A stretch of 64,000 nucleotides of DNA from Olleya sediminilitoris (lineage in GTDB: Bacteria; Bacteroidota; Bacteroidia; Flavobacteriales; Flavobacteriaceae): the NCBI RefSeq assembly GCF_016785945.1, contig NZ_JAEMEF010000004.1, forward strand, positions 124,001 to 188,000, written 5' to 3'. The translations under genes and the position numbers were made by a program. Shown in pieces: positions 27,763 to 36,431 of this stretch. Each line of letters begins with the position of its first letter. Within the stretch, counting starts at the first letter, position 1. The notes under the pieces are model-generated. The model saw nothing but the letters and a program-made list of their open reading frames with translations. It had not been told where the DNA came from and ran no database searches.

Positions 27763-27802
27763 AAAAACGCTTTATTCTAGTTTAGAATAAAGCGTTTTTT
27801 TT
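27763..27802. terminator. Bidirectional terminator
   Basis: A 17-bp perfect stem (27763-27779 with 27783-27799) and 3-nt loop between convergent genes. The minus-strand stop codon at 27801-27803 abuts it. Confidence 0.88.
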
Positions 27803-28031
27803 ATGCTTCAGTTTCAGCTTTTACAGCTTCGATAATTGGTAATGCTTTGTCAACCTCAGATTGATGTACATATACTTCTGGAACCCTAGGCATGTCATGA
27901 ACAAATCCACCAAGTCTTCCAGATTCGTTTTCATCTTTAATTACAGGGTTTATACCTATATCTTCTAATCTTGTTTTAATTAATTGAACAACAATAAAGT
28001 TACCTTCAAAAATTTTTATATAATCTGTCAT
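27801..28031 (-). CDS. DUF2007 domain-containing protein
   Basis: A 76-residue soluble protein matching the DUF2007 putative signal-transducing family: a beta-alpha-beta unit (YIKIFEGNFIVVQLIKTRLEDIGI..) followed by a Gly/Pro-rich loop and PEVYVHQSEVDKALPII. Relatives fold like the ferredoxin-like GlnB-type unit. The function is unknown. It is a single gene with a shared terminator. Confidence 0.82.
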   Translation of the reverse strand: MTDYIKIFEGNFIVVQLIKTRLEDIGINPVIKDENESGRLGGFVHDMPRVPEVYVHQSEVDKALPIIEAVKAETEA

Positions 28032-28116
28032 AGCTTTTATATTTATGTGTTTACTTAAATATACGAATAAATACTATAAGTAACCGTTTAGTGTATTGCT
28101 ATGATTTTGTTAAAAT

Positions 28117-28150
28117 AAAAAACCTCCAAATATTATTTGAAGGTTTTTTA
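28117..28150 (-). terminator. Terminator of the pheT transcript
   Basis: Stem AACCTCCAAAT/ATTTGAAGGTT with one mismatch, flanked by A and T tracts, 7 nt beyond the 28157 stop. Confidence 0.78.
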
Positions 28151-28156
28151 TAAAGT

Positions 28157-28354
28157 TTATTCTTGTTTTTTTAGCTGTGTATATTTATACAAGCTATAAA
28201 TCCCGTAGACAATTGCAAAAACAGCAATTGCCAACTTTAAATTATTTAAAGTTAACTTGGTATTAAAATGCTGATATAATCTAAAACAACCAAAACCTAT
28301 TAACAATAGTCCTGATAGTAAATTATACATTTTATTGTTTCTTAAGGATTCCAT
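28157..28354 (-). CDS. Small two-helix membrane protein, unknown
   Basis: A 65-residue protein with two hydrophobic helices (residues ~10-27 and 38-56), a basic N-terminus and a KKQE end. No family is recognised. It starts 19 nt after pheT on the same strand and is followed directly by the terminator, so it is read as the distal gene of the pheT transcript. Confidence 0.6.
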   Translation of the reverse strand: MESLRNNKMYNLLSGLLLIGFGCFRLYQHFNTKLTLNNLKLAIAVFAIVYGIYSLYKYTQLKKQE

Positions 28355-28373
28355 ATTAGTTATTTGCTCTTAA

Positions 28374-30803
28374 TTATCTCAACTCAGCACCAAGCTGACG
28401 CTCAAAGTTATTTTGCAGTTTGTTCATTATTTTATCTACAACTTTATCGGTAAGTGTTTGACGCTCGTCTAAAAATGTAAAACTTACTGCATAACTCTTT
28501 TTACCTGCAGGAAGGTTTTTACCTTGATATACATCAAAAAGGTTAACCTTTTTAAGTAATTGTTTTTCGGTTTTTTTAGCAATGGCTTGTAAACTATCAA
28601 ATGTTACATTATCATCTAATAATAAGGCAAAGTCACGACGTACTTCTGGGTATTTAGGTATAGCTGTAAACTTGATTTTATTACGTTTTGCTACTTCAAT
28701 TATTTTGTCCCAATTAAAATCTGCATAAAAAACGTCTTGACTGATGTCAAAATGTTTGGCTATTTTAGATTTTAATACTCCAAAATTAACTAAAGTATCA
28801 CGTCCAATACTAAGCTGCAATCCTTCGGAAAACACGTCATTTGTAGATGTGCTTTCTTGATAGCGTTTAATACCTAAACGTTCTAAAATACTGGCTATGC
28901 TTCCTTTTAAATAGAAGAAATTTGTTTTTGCTTGTGGTGCATTAGACCAACTTTCTTCGGTTTTAAAACCAGTGATTAATAGTGATAAATGCTTATATTC
29001 TTCACGTTTACCATTATAATCATGGTAGGTTTTTCCAAATTCAAAAAATCTTAGATTGGTTTGACGTCTGTTAATGTTATGGCTTAAAGCTTCTAATCCA
29101 GAAAATAATAAACTTTGACGCATTACGCCTAAATCTTGACTTAAAGGGTTTAGCATTTGTACATTATGATCTGCGTTTAATTGCTCTGATAACTCGGTAT
29201 AACTAGCGCTAGTTAATGAGTTTGCCATAATCTCATACCAACCTTGTGCAGCTAATTGGTTACCTATAACGTTTTGAAGTTTATAGTCTTCAAATTTTGA
29301 GGCATTAGCTATTGATGCATTTAATTTAGAGCTAGTTTCAATGTTATTGTAACCAAATACTCTTAAAATTTCTTCAATAACATCAGCTTCACGCGTAACA
29401 TCGTTTCTAAAAGGAGGAATGGTTAAACCTAAACCAGTTTCGGTAACGCTATTTATTTTTATGTCTAAAGAGGTTAGTATTGATTTAATAGTTTCAGTTG
29501 GAATTTCTTGCCCTATTAATTTTGTGACTTTATCAAAACTTAATCGTACTTGAAAATCTTCAATTTTGTTTGGATATAAATCTGCTATTTCGCTAGTAAT
29601 TTCTCCTCCAGCAATTTCTTGTATTAATAAAGCAGCACGTTTTAAAGCGTATTCAGTAAGTTTTGGGTCAATACCACGTTCAAATCTAAATGAAGCATCA
29701 GTATTTAAAGCATGACGCTTTGCAGTTTTACGGACACTTACAGGATTAAAGTAAGCACTTTCTAAAAATATGTTTGTTGTATGCTCTGTCACACCAGAGT
29801 CAATACCACCAAATACACCTGCTATACACATTGGTTTTTCTGCATCACAAATCATTAAATCATCTTCATGTAGCTCGCGCTCAATGCCATCTAATGTTGT
29901 AAATTTAGTACCAGATGGAAGTGTTTTAACTTCAATTTTTTGACCAGTTATTTTATTAGCATCAAATGCATGTAACGGTTGTCCTAAATCGTGTAATACA
30001 TAATTGGTAGCATCCACGATATTATTAATAGGTGATAAACCAATAGCTTTTAATCTGTTTTGTAGCCATTCAGGAGAGTCTTCAACTTTTATACCTGAAA
30101 TAGTTACACCACAATATCTTGGTGCTAAATCTTTATTTAAGACATCTACATCCATTTTAAGTATGCGACTGTCTATATTAAATGCACTTACACTTGGTGT
30201 AATAAGCTCTACATTAATACCTTTTTGTTGTAAACCAGCTTTAAGGTCTCTAGCAGTACCATAATGGCTCATTGCATCTGCACGATTTGGTGTTAAACCA
30301 ATTTCAAACACTTGGTCGTTTTCTACATCAAAAAGTTCTGCACAAGGTGTTCCAACTACAGTATCTTCTGGTAAAACCAAAATACCATCGTGAGATTTAC
30401 CTAAACCAAGCTCGTCCTCAGCACAGATCATTCCGTGACTTTCTTCACCTCTAATCTTACCTTTTTTAATGGTCCAAGCTTCACCTTCATTGGTATACAA
30501 AGTTGTTCCAATAGTAGCAACAGGTACTTTTTGACCAGCAGCTACATTAGGTGCACCACAAACAATTTGTAATGGTTGATCTTGACCAATATTTACGGTT
30601 GTAACTTTAAGTTTGTCAGCATTACTATGTTGTTCGCAAGTTAAAACCTCACCAACAACAACACCTTGCAAACCACCTTTAATACTTTGATAAAGGTCCA
30701 AACCTTCTACTTCAAGTCCTAAATCTGTAAGTAATTCGCTAGTTTGTTCTGGAGTCCAATCAATTTTAATAAATTGTTTAATCCAGTTGTAAGAAATCTT
30801 CAT
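28374..30803 (-). CDS. pheT: Phenylalanine-tRNA ligase beta subunit
   Basis: An 809-residue beta subunit of the alpha2-beta2 phenylalanyl-tRNA synthetase. Visible modules in order: N-terminal EMAP/OB-like tRNA-binding domain (residues ~40-150, with VVGEVLTCEQHSNADKLKV), the B3/B4 editing region (NAIVDATNYV-type segment near 265, FDANKITG), B5 DNA-binding-like domain (~400-480), the pseudo-catalytic core and the C-terminal ferredoxin-fold anticodon-binding domain (YPEVRRDFALLLDD near 715). Length is normal. pheS is not adjacent. Confidence 0.96.
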   Translation of the reverse strand: MKISYNWIKQFIKIDWTPEQTSELLTDLGLEVEGLDLYQSIKGGLQGVVVGEVLTCEQHSNADKLKVTTVNIGQDQPLQIVCGAPNVAAGQKVPVATIGTTLYTNEGEAWTIKKGKIRGEESHGMICAEDELGLGKSHDGILVLPEDTVVGTPCAELFDVENDQVFEIGLTPNRADAMSHYGTARDLKAGLQQKGINVELITPSVSAFNIDSRILKMDVDVLNKDLAPRYCGVTISGIKVEDSPEWLQNRLKAIGLSPINNIVDATNYVLHDLGQPLHAFDANKITGQKIEVKTLPSGTKFTTLDGIERELHEDDLMICDAEKPMCIAGVFGGIDSGVTEHTTNIFLESAYFNPVSVRKTAKRHALNTDASFRFERGIDPKLTEYALKRAALLIQEIAGGEITSEIADLYPNKIEDFQVRLSFDKVTKLIGQEIPTETIKSILTSLDIKINSVTETGLGLTIPPFRNDVTREADVIEEILRVFGYNNIETSSKLNASIANASKFEDYKLQNVIGNQLAAQGWYEIMANSLTSASYTELSEQLNADHNVQMLNPLSQDLGVMRQSLLFSGLEALSHNINRRQTNLRFFEFGKTYHDYNGKREEYKHLSLLITGFKTEESWSNAPQAKTNFFYLKGSIASILERLGIKRYQESTSTNDVFSEGLQLSIGRDTLVNFGVLKSKIAKHFDISQDVFYADFNWDKIIEVAKRNKIKFTAIPKYPEVRRDFALLLDDNVTFDSLQAIAKKTEKQLLKKVNLFDVYQGKNLPAGKKSYAVSFTFLDERQTLTDKVVDKIMNKLQNNFERQLGAELR

Positions 30804-31051
30804 TTTGTATACTAATTAAGACCACAAATATAACAATACTTAGTAGTTTTTAAGATTTTAAAATCAGCTTTTATTTCAATTTTAGAGCATTTTTTTTAGT
30901 AATATTTTACTCATGTTATGTTACGTGTGTCATTTATCGGTTTTATTAACAGTTAAGCCGTATTTTCTATCTTAATTAAGCTTATTATAATCTATAATAG
31001 CTTTACTACACGTATCTTTAAATAGATATAAACCATCAAACTTAAATATTT

Positions 31052-31264
31052 ATGAAAACCATTTTAAAACTAGCTCTAGTAGCAGTATTGTTTACGACGT
31101 TTTCTTGTCGTGATACAAAAAAAGAAGAAGCTTTAGTAAAAGATGCTGAAACTATTGAAAACATTGAGATTGCTACAGATAGTGTTAATGATGTTTTAGA
31201 GGCTCAAGCCCAAGATTTACAAAATGATTTGGATGAATTAGAACAACTTGAAAACGTAGAATAA
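31052..31264 (+). CDS. Small acidic lipoprotein, unknown
   Basis: A 70-residue lipoprotein: leader to TTFSC (Cys19), then an almost entirely charged and helical mature part of 51 residues dominated by Glu, Asp, Leu and Gln (NDLDELEQLENVE at the end), suggesting a short coiled coil. It is one base upstream of the Lys/Glu-rich exported protein gene, so they are translationally linked. No family is recognised. Confidence 0.68.
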   Translation: MKTILKLALVAVLFTTFSCRDTKKEEALVKDAETIENIEIATDSVNDVLEAQAQDLQNDLDELEQLENVE

Positions 31265-31265
31265 G

Positions 31266-31982
31266 ATGAAACATTTAAAAATAGTAGTAGTAACAGTAGG
31301 TTTATTTGTGTTAGGTACACAGCAAACAGTATTTGCTCAAGAGTTAGCACAAGATAAATTAGAGCAAAAAGGGAAAGCTAAGTTAAAAGAAAAAAAAGAG
31401 CTTGGTGAAACCAAAATGAATGCTAAAAAAGGTGAGCTTAAACAAAAAGGTGAACTAAAGAAAGAAGCGCTTAAAGATAAAAAGGAAGCTTTAGAGCTTA
31501 AAAAAGGTGAGTTAAAAGAACAGAGTGCTGCAGTAAAAGCCGAAATGAAAGAGAAAATGGCAACAGCATCTCCAGAAGAAAAAGCAGAACTTAAGTCTAA
31601 AATGTTAGAGAAAAAGCAATCTTTATCTGAAAAAAGAGATGAGCTTAAAGCAAAACGTGAGGCATATAAAGGAGATAAAGAAGCTTATAAGCAAGAACTT
31701 TTAGTTGAAGCTAAATCAAAATTAGAAACTAGTAATCAGCAGTTAACTAAAAATGATAAATTAGTAACAAATGGAAAATCTCGTTTAGCAGAAGCTAAAT
31801 TAAAATTTGAAACTCAAAAAGCAGAAGGTACTTTATCTGATGAGGAAATCACAAAACGCGAAGCTTTATTTAAACGTATTGAAGATAAATTAAGTCAAAA
31901 TGAAGAAACGTTAGAAAATAGTAAAACACTTTTAGAACAAAATCGTGAGAAGCTAACTAAATTAGAAGTTACTGAAGAGTAA
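31266..31982 (+). CDS. Exported Lys/Glu-rich coiled-coil protein
   Basis: A 238-residue protein with a Sec signal peptide (VVVTVGLFVLGTQQTVFAQ). Almost all of the rest is low-complexity, alpha-helical and charged: repeated K-x-E-L-K units around residues 40-80 (KKGELKQKGELKKEALKD) and further heptad-like stretches to the end. A long periplasmic coiled coil is the best reading, perhaps a structural or spacer protein between membrane and wall. It is the second gene of a two-gene unit with a small acidic lipoprotein (1 nt gap), ending at a terminator. Confidence 0.7.
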   Translation: MKHLKIVVVTVGLFVLGTQQTVFAQELAQDKLEQKGKAKLKEKKELGETKMNAKKGELKQKGELKKEALKDKKEALELKKGELKEQSAAVKAEMKEKMATASPEEKAELKSKMLEKKQSLSEKRDELKAKREAYKGDKEAYKQELLVEAKSKLETSNQQLTKNDKLVTNGKSRLAEAKLKFETQKAEGTLSDEEITKREALFKRIEDKLSQNEETLENSKTLLEQNREKLTKLEVTEE

Positions 31983-32006
31983 TTTTTAACACTTAATAAA
32001 TTAAAT

Positions 32007-32036
32007 AAAAAGACATTGTTAGCGCAATGTCTTTTT
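32007..32036 (+). terminator. Terminator of the coiled-coil operon
   Basis: Stem AAAAGACATTG/CAATGTCTTTT, 6-nt loop, T run. Confidence 0.87.
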
Positions 32037-32088
32037 ATTTGTAAGTATTTTAACGATATTTCGATTAATAAAAAAAATAAACATAATT

Positions 32089-33300
32089 ATGCGTTACCTT
32101 TTAGTCATACTAACCTTATTTATCGTTTTGTCTTGTGATAAAAATGAAACCGAATTTTTAACTTTTGGTACTTACAGAGGACAATTAAAAGTTAGTGAAA
32201 CAGTACAATTACCTTTTACATTTAAGGTTAAAGATGCAAATACATTAGAAATTTATAATGCAGAAGAAGTGATTGAAGTCGATGAAATTGAATATAAAAA
32301 TGATTCAGTTTATATCAAACTTCCTGTTTTTGAAGGGATGTTAGTAGCAAAAATTACAGATCAAACCTTAAATGGACGTTTTTTAGTAGAAGAAAAAGGT
32401 CGTCAACAAGCTTTTACAGCGTCAAAAAATAATAGCAGATTTGATAATAAAGCTAAAGCGGAAACCAATATAACTGGTAATTGGCAAACAGTATTTAGTC
32501 CAAATACCGAAGCTGATCGCTATGTTGCAAAAGGCGTTTTTACCCAAAATGAAAATATTGTAACAGGTACTTTTTTAACCGAAACAGGAGACTATCGTTA
32601 TCTTGAAGGCGTTGTAAATGGTAACCAATTACAGTTGTCAACTTTTGATGGTGCACATGCTTTTATGTTTACTGGTACAGTAACAGATAGTACAATTAAT
32701 GGTCAGTTTTATTCAGGTAACCACTGGAAAGAGCCTTTTACGGCTAAACGTAATGAGGGTTATCAATTAAAAAGTGCAGATCAATTAACTTACTTAAAAG
32801 AGGGTTATGACACATTAGCTTTTACATTTCCTGATGCAGATGGTAACCAAGTTTCATTAACAGATGCTCAGTTTAAAAATAAAGTAACAGTTGTACAAAT
32901 TATGGGAACGTGGTGTCCTAATTGTTTAGACGAAAGTAAATACTACACATCCTATTATAACGCTAATAAAGATAAAGACATTCAGTTTGTAGCTTTAGCT
33001 TTTGAGTATGCTAAAACAGAAGAAAAAGCTTTTAGTTTTATAAAACGATTACAAGATCGTTTAAATATTACTTATCCAATATTGTTAGCCCAAACAGGTA
33101 CAACAAGTAAGTCTAAAGCAAACGAGAAATTACCTATGCTTAATCATGTGTTAAGTTATCCAACGTCTATTTTTTTAGATAAAAAAGGGAAAGTAAGAAA
33201 AATACACACTGGTTTTAATGGTCCTGCTACTGGAGACAAATTCACAGAATTTAAAACAGATTTCACAACATTTATTGATCAATTATTGAAAGAAGAGTAG
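32089..33300 (+). CDS. TlpA-like thioredoxin lipoprotein
   Basis: A 403-residue lipoprotein (lipobox IVLSC, Cys16). Residues ~20-230 hold two lipocalin-like beta repeats (GTYRGQLKV.. and ITGNWQTVF..). The C-terminal ~165 residues are a TlpA/ResA-type thioredoxin fold with redox motif GTWCPNC (Cys276, Cys279), a later cis-Pro segment (LSYPTSIFLDKKG) and the usual ending helix. It probably reduces disulfides in the periplasm, for instance in cytochrome c assembly, which would fit ccsBA elsewhere in the window. It is monocistronic. Confidence 0.87.
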   Translation: MRYLLVILTLFIVLSCDKNETEFLTFGTYRGQLKVSETVQLPFTFKVKDANTLEIYNAEEVIEVDEIEYKNDSVYIKLPVFEGMLVAKITDQTLNGRFLVEEKGRQQAFTASKNNSRFDNKAKAETNITGNWQTVFSPNTEADRYVAKGVFTQNENIVTGTFLTETGDYRYLEGVVNGNQLQLSTFDGAHAFMFTGTVTDSTINGQFYSGNHWKEPFTAKRNEGYQLKSADQLTYLKEGYDTLAFTFPDADGNQVSLTDAQFKNKVTVVQIMGTWCPNCLDESKYYTSYYNANKDKDIQFVALAFEYAKTEEKAFSFIKRLQDRLNITYPILLAQTGTTSKSKANEKLPMLNHVLSYPTSIFLDKKGKVRKIHTGFNGPATGDKFTEFKTDFTTFIDQLLKEE

Positions 33301-33368
33301 AAGTCTTTACTTAATTCATTGAATATTTATTTTCTCATCCATTTTACAATTCACTATTTGTGAAATAT

Positions 33369-33405
33369 AAAAAAAGGACTTTAAGATTGCTCTTAAAGTC
33401 CTTTT
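33369..33405. terminator. Bidirectional terminator
   Basis: 15-bp stem AAAAGGACTTTAAGA/TCTTAAAGTCCTTTT with TTGC loop between convergent genes. Confidence 0.88.
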
Positions 33406-33454
33406 AGGTTGCTATTAATTACTAGGGTTTAGTCAAATAATCAAACTTTGATTA

Positions 33455-33874
33455 TTAAACTAAATTTATTTTAACGTCTACATTACCTTTTAATGCAACA
33501 GAATAAGGGCATATAGTGTGTGCTTTATTTAACAATTCTTGTGCTTTGTCTTTATCAACACCTTTAACCTCTACATCTAAGGTCGCTGTTAAACCATAAG
33601 AAGTAGGGTTGTGCATTGCTAATCCAACATTAGCAGTAGTGGTAGATTCTATTTTAATTTTTTCCATACCAGCAACCATTTGTAAGGCATTGTCAAAACA
33701 AGCCGAGTATCCTGCAGCAAATAATTGTTCTGGATTAGTAAATTGTCCACCTTCTCCACCCATTTGAGTAGGGATTTTTAAATTAAAATCTAATACACCA
33801 TCAGCACTTTTTACATGACCATTTCTTCCTCCTGTTGTAGTTGCTGATGTTTCAAATAATTGTTTCATTTTCAA
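33455..33874 (-). CDS. ohr: Organic hydroperoxide resistance protein Ohr
   Basis: A 139-residue thiol peroxidase of the Ohr/OsmC family that reduces organic and lipid hydroperoxides. The reactive pair is Cys59 (AAGYSACFDNAL) and Cys122 (TICPYSVALKGN), and the catalytic Arg is R17 in GGRNGHVKS. Length is typical. It follows the OhrR gene by 5 nt in a doxX-ohrR-ohr operon, the expected repressor/target pairing. A second in-frame ATG two codons in could also be the start. Confidence 0.95.
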   Translation of the reverse strand: MKMKQLFETSATTTGGRNGHVKSADGVLDFNLKIPTQMGGEGGQFTNPEQLFAAGYSACFDNALQMVAGMEKIKIESTTTANVGLAMHNPTSYGLTATLDVEVKGVDKDKAQELLNKAHTICPYSVALKGNVDVKINLV

Positions 33875-33879
33875 TATTT

Positions 33880-34341
33880 TTATTTATTGTTTATTTGTTT
33901 TTGGATACTGTTTAATAACTTTATTAAGTTACTCTGAAACGAAATTAATTCGTCTTCACTAAATTCATCTGTTTTAAAAGTGTCCTTGATTTTTAAAGGT
34001 ATTTGTTCTGCTTTAGTTTTTAGTTTTTCGCCTTTATCTTTTAAAGTAATCAATACAGTACGTTCGTCTTCTGTAGATCTTTGACGCTTTATTAGTTGCT
34101 TTTGTTCTAAACGTTTTAACAATGGAGTTAAAGTATTGGACTCCAAAAATAATAGCGATCCAATAGCATTTACAGACATTGTTTTATGTTCCCAAAGGAC
34201 TAGCATTACAAGATATTGCGGATACGTAATATCTAAAAGTTTTAAATGTGGACTATAGATTTTGGTAGTTAATCTAGAGGCTGCGTAAAGCGGAAAACAC
34301 AATTGATTATCTAGTTTAAGATGTTCGCATGAAGTACTCAT
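33880..34341 (-). CDS. ohrR: OhrR-type MarR peroxide-sensing repressor
   Basis: A 153-residue MarR-family winged-helix regulator. The N-terminus NQLCFPLYAASR places the peroxide-sensing Cys at position 15, as in Bacillus OhrR. ITYPQYLVMLVLWE, the recognition region (LESNTLTPLLKRLEQKQLIKR) and the wing (RSTEDERTVLITL) follow. It should repress ohr and its own operon and release DNA when Cys15 is oxidised. The only other Cys is Cys5, so it is probably a one-Cys type needing a low-molecular-weight thiol; bacillithiol synthesis is suggested by bshB1 in this window. Confidence 0.93.
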   Translation of the reverse strand: MSTSCEHLKLDNQLCFPLYAASRLTTKIYSPHLKLLDITYPQYLVMLVLWEHKTMSVNAIGSLLFLESNTLTPLLKRLEQKQLIKRQRSTEDERTVLITLKDKGEKLKTKAEQIPLKIKDTFKTDEFSEDELISFQSNLIKLLNSIQKQINNK

Positions 34342-34343
34342 GA

Positions 34344-34772
34344 TTAGTTTTTTGTTTTGTTAATAAGAAAGCTTAAAGTGCCTGTAGACCATAAAGCCCA
34401 AAGAATTAATACAGGTTGAAAAAATAATCGGATTAATCGTTTTAAATCCGTATCCAATCCAAAAGCATTAATTTGATTTGTGTATTGAGAGATGTTACCC
34501 GGAAAAATTAAAACATAAAATATAGCTAATGTTAAGCCTACTTTAATTTTATGCTTAACAATAAAAATCATAGCTAAGCCTAGTGTGATTTCAACAATAC
34601 CAGAAGATAGGACGATAAAATCCATAAACTGTGGATTATTTGGTAACCATCTTGGAACTTGAGCTAAAAACTCTTGTCTCTGAAAGGTTAGGTGACCTAT
34701 TCCTGCAATTAGCATTAGACTTCCTAAAAGTATTCTAAATATGTTTTGCGTATGTGTTGTTTTTATATTCAT
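34344..34772 (-). CDS. DoxX-like membrane protein
   Basis: A 142-residue four-helix integral membrane protein (helices ~10-27, 48-68, 76-92, 112-132) with the DoxX-type opening FRILLGSLMLIAGIGHL and the RQEFLAQVPRWLP loop. Relatives are linked to oxidative-stress and thiosulfate/quinone metabolism. It is the first gene of the operon, ending 2 nt before ohrR, so it is presumably induced by hydroperoxides with ohr. Its biochemical role is unknown. Confidence 0.8.
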   Translation of the reverse strand: MNIKTTHTQNIFRILLGSLMLIAGIGHLTFQRQEFLAQVPRWLPNNPQFMDFIVLSSGIVEITLGLAMIFIVKHKIKVGLTLAIFYVLIFPGNISQYTNQINAFGLDTDLKRLIRLFFQPVLILWALWSTGTLSFLINKTKN

Positions 34773-34787
34773 ATCTTTTAAGATTAA

Positions 34788-34799
34788 ATCGCGTACGAT
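34788..34799. promoter_or_regulatory. Candidate OhrR operator (inverted repeat)
   Basis: ATCG-CGTA-CGAT lies just downstream of the TATATTTG box, where the transcript should start, upstream of doxX. Position suits repression; sequence does not match the Bacillus operator. Confidence 0.4.
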
Positions 34800-34800
34800 A

Positions 34801-34808
34801 CAAATATA
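34801..34808 (-). promoter_or_regulatory. Putative -7 box of doxX-ohrR-ohr operon
   Basis: Minus-strand TATATTTG fits TAnnTTTG, 28 nt before the start codon at 34772. Confidence 0.5.
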
Positions 34809-34914
34809 CGAATTTTGATATTAAATAAAAACAGATAGTAAAAAATCATTTTTATTTTACAAGTAATACCCTTTTAAGTAACTTGAAAGTATTAAGGATC
34901 TAGGAGTTATAACG

Positions 34915-35727
34915 TTATAATCCAAAGTGATTTATGGGTCCATTACCTTGTCCTAAAACCTTATATTGTCCTTTTTTTATAGCTAGATTAACGTATTCAC
35001 AGCCTTTAGTAACTGCAGTTTCTAAATCGTTATTTAAACTTAAATAAGCAGCAATACTAGAGGATAAACTACAACCTGTACCATGAGTGTTATTGGTGTC
35101 ATGCCAAGGATTTGTGATTGATACAGTAGAGTTAGAGTCTAAAAGATATAATATATCTGTAATAATATCTGTTGTTTTGTTTAAATGCCCTCCTTTTAAA
35201 AGTACAGAGGTTTTAAAGTGTTGCCCTAATTTAATAGCAGCAGCTTCAAGATTATTAACACTTATTTTTTGACCGATCAGTAATTCTGCTTCTGGTATGT
35301 TTGGAGTAATTAAAGTAGCTTTTGGTAATAACTGTTTTAAGCTTAAAAGTGCATTATCTGTGATAAGTTTATCTCCAGAGGTAGCAACCATAACAGGATC
35401 TAAAACTATGTTAGTAATATTATACTTGTCAAGTGTATCATTTACTAGGTTTATTACATCAGCAGAATGTAACATACCAATTTTTACTGTATTACATTGT
35501 AAGTCACTTAATACAGCATCCAACTGTTTTTTTATATGTTGTATAGGCATTGGATGAATATCTGTAACACCTAATGTGTTTTGTGCAGTTGAAGCAGTTA
35601 TTACTGAAGCAGCAAAAGCACCACAAGCACTTATACTTTTTATATCTGCTTGGATACCAGCACAACCACCAGAATCACTTCCTGCTATGGTTAAAACAGT
35701 ATTGTAGTTGGTGTTTATATTTTCCAT
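34915..35727 (-). CDS. thiD: Hydroxymethylpyrimidine (phosphate) kinase ThiD
   Basis: A 270-residue ribokinase-fold kinase that phosphorylates HMP and HMP-P for thiamine synthesis. It shows [18 protein letters not shown] (residues ~14-31, pyrimidine binding), the [11 protein letters not shown] motif, PNIPEAELL, and the anion-hole/catalytic motif [17 protein letters not shown] near 215-230 with the catalytic Asp/Thr region. It overlaps tenA by 13 nt, so they are coupled. No other thi genes lie nearby, which suggests salvage of pyrimidine from TenA products. Confidence 0.94.
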   Translation of the reverse strand: MENINTNYNTVLTIAGSDSGGCAGIQADIKSISACGAFAASVITASTAQNTLGVTDIHPMPIQHIKKQLDAVLSDLQCNTVKIGMLHSADVINLVNDTLDKYNITNIVLDPVMVATSGDKLITDNALLSLKQLLPKATLITPNIPEAELLIGQKISVNNLEAAAIKLGQHFKTSVLLKGGHLNKTTDIITDILYLLDSNSTVSITNPWHDTNNTHGTGCSLSSSIAAYLSLNNDLETAVTKGCEYVNLAIKKGQYKVLGQGNGPINHFGL

Positions 35728-36368
35728 TGTTCTTTGTTATAAGCGCTATCCCAAAATAGCCATTCTAATTTTGACGCTTTAATAAAGGCTTGTTCCATAT
35801 TTTGTAAAATAGTTTCTGAAGCGTTATTAGCGTATTTGTTAACTATTGCTGTGGCTTTATTTACAGATTCTTCAAATGCTGTTCCACCATAAGTATTTAT
35901 CCAATCTTGATAAGGATTGTTGTCTTTATTGTTTTGGTGTTTTAGAATATAATCACCAATTTCTTTGTAAATAGTAAAACAAGGTAAAATAGCAGCTAAA
36001 CCTTCTTCTAAGCTATGATTATTAATAATTTTAGTTAAGTAACTTGTATATAACTCACAGGTAGGAGAAGGCTCCTTATCTAAAATTTCATTTTTAAGGA
36101 ATACTTGATGTAAAGCGTTTTCAACAGCAATAATACCAGTAGCTGCATCTAGAAAATATTGGGTTTCGCTACTCTTATTACATTTTATACCAACAGCAGC
36201 AAGGTTTTTTTTGTATTCTGCTAAATATAATGCGTCTTGATTAATATAGAATCTAAACACATCATCAGGTAATGTACCATCCATTAATTGAGTAATAAAT
36301 GGATGTTTTTGTATAGCTTCTAATATGTAATTGGTGTCTTGTCTTACTTTATTATACCAGTTTGACAT
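35715..36368 (-). CDS. tenA: TenA thiaminase II
   Basis: A 217-residue all-helical enzyme that hydrolyses aminopyrimidine analogues (thiamine degradation products) to HMP. The catalytic Cys is in LPCFTIYKEIG (family position equivalent to Cys135 of B. subtilis TenA). The conserved aromatic/acidic end EWLFWDSAY and YINQDALYL near residue 42 are present. It couples to thiD by overlap, forming a pyrimidine salvage pair. No TPP riboswitch motif is visible upstream (36369-36431). Confidence 0.94.
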   Translation of the reverse strand: MSNWYNKVRQDTNYILEAIQKHPFITQLMDGTLPDDVFRFYINQDALYLAEYKKNLAAVGIKCNKSSETQYFLDAATGIIAVENALHQVFLKNEILDKEPSPTCELYTSYLTKIINNHSLEEGLAAILPCFTIYKEIGDYILKHQNNKDNNPYQDWINTYGGTAFEESVNKATAIVNKYANNASETILQNMEQAFIKASKLEWLFWDSAYNKEQWKI

Positions 36369-36431
36369 TGGTTTTATAGTTTAAAATTGATTATGTTTTA
36401 TCAAGCAAAGAATAAAATAATAGTATTAATC

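Noticed and set aside
30978-31003. Imperfect hairpin AAGCTTATTATA/TATAATAGCTTT between pheT and the lipoprotein gene.
   Set aside because: AT-rich, with a bulge and no T run; likely chance.
36369-36431. TPP riboswitch upstream of tenA-thiD.
   Set aside because: The 63-nt gap has no CTGAGA-type thi-box and no hairpin pattern, and is too short for the aptamer.
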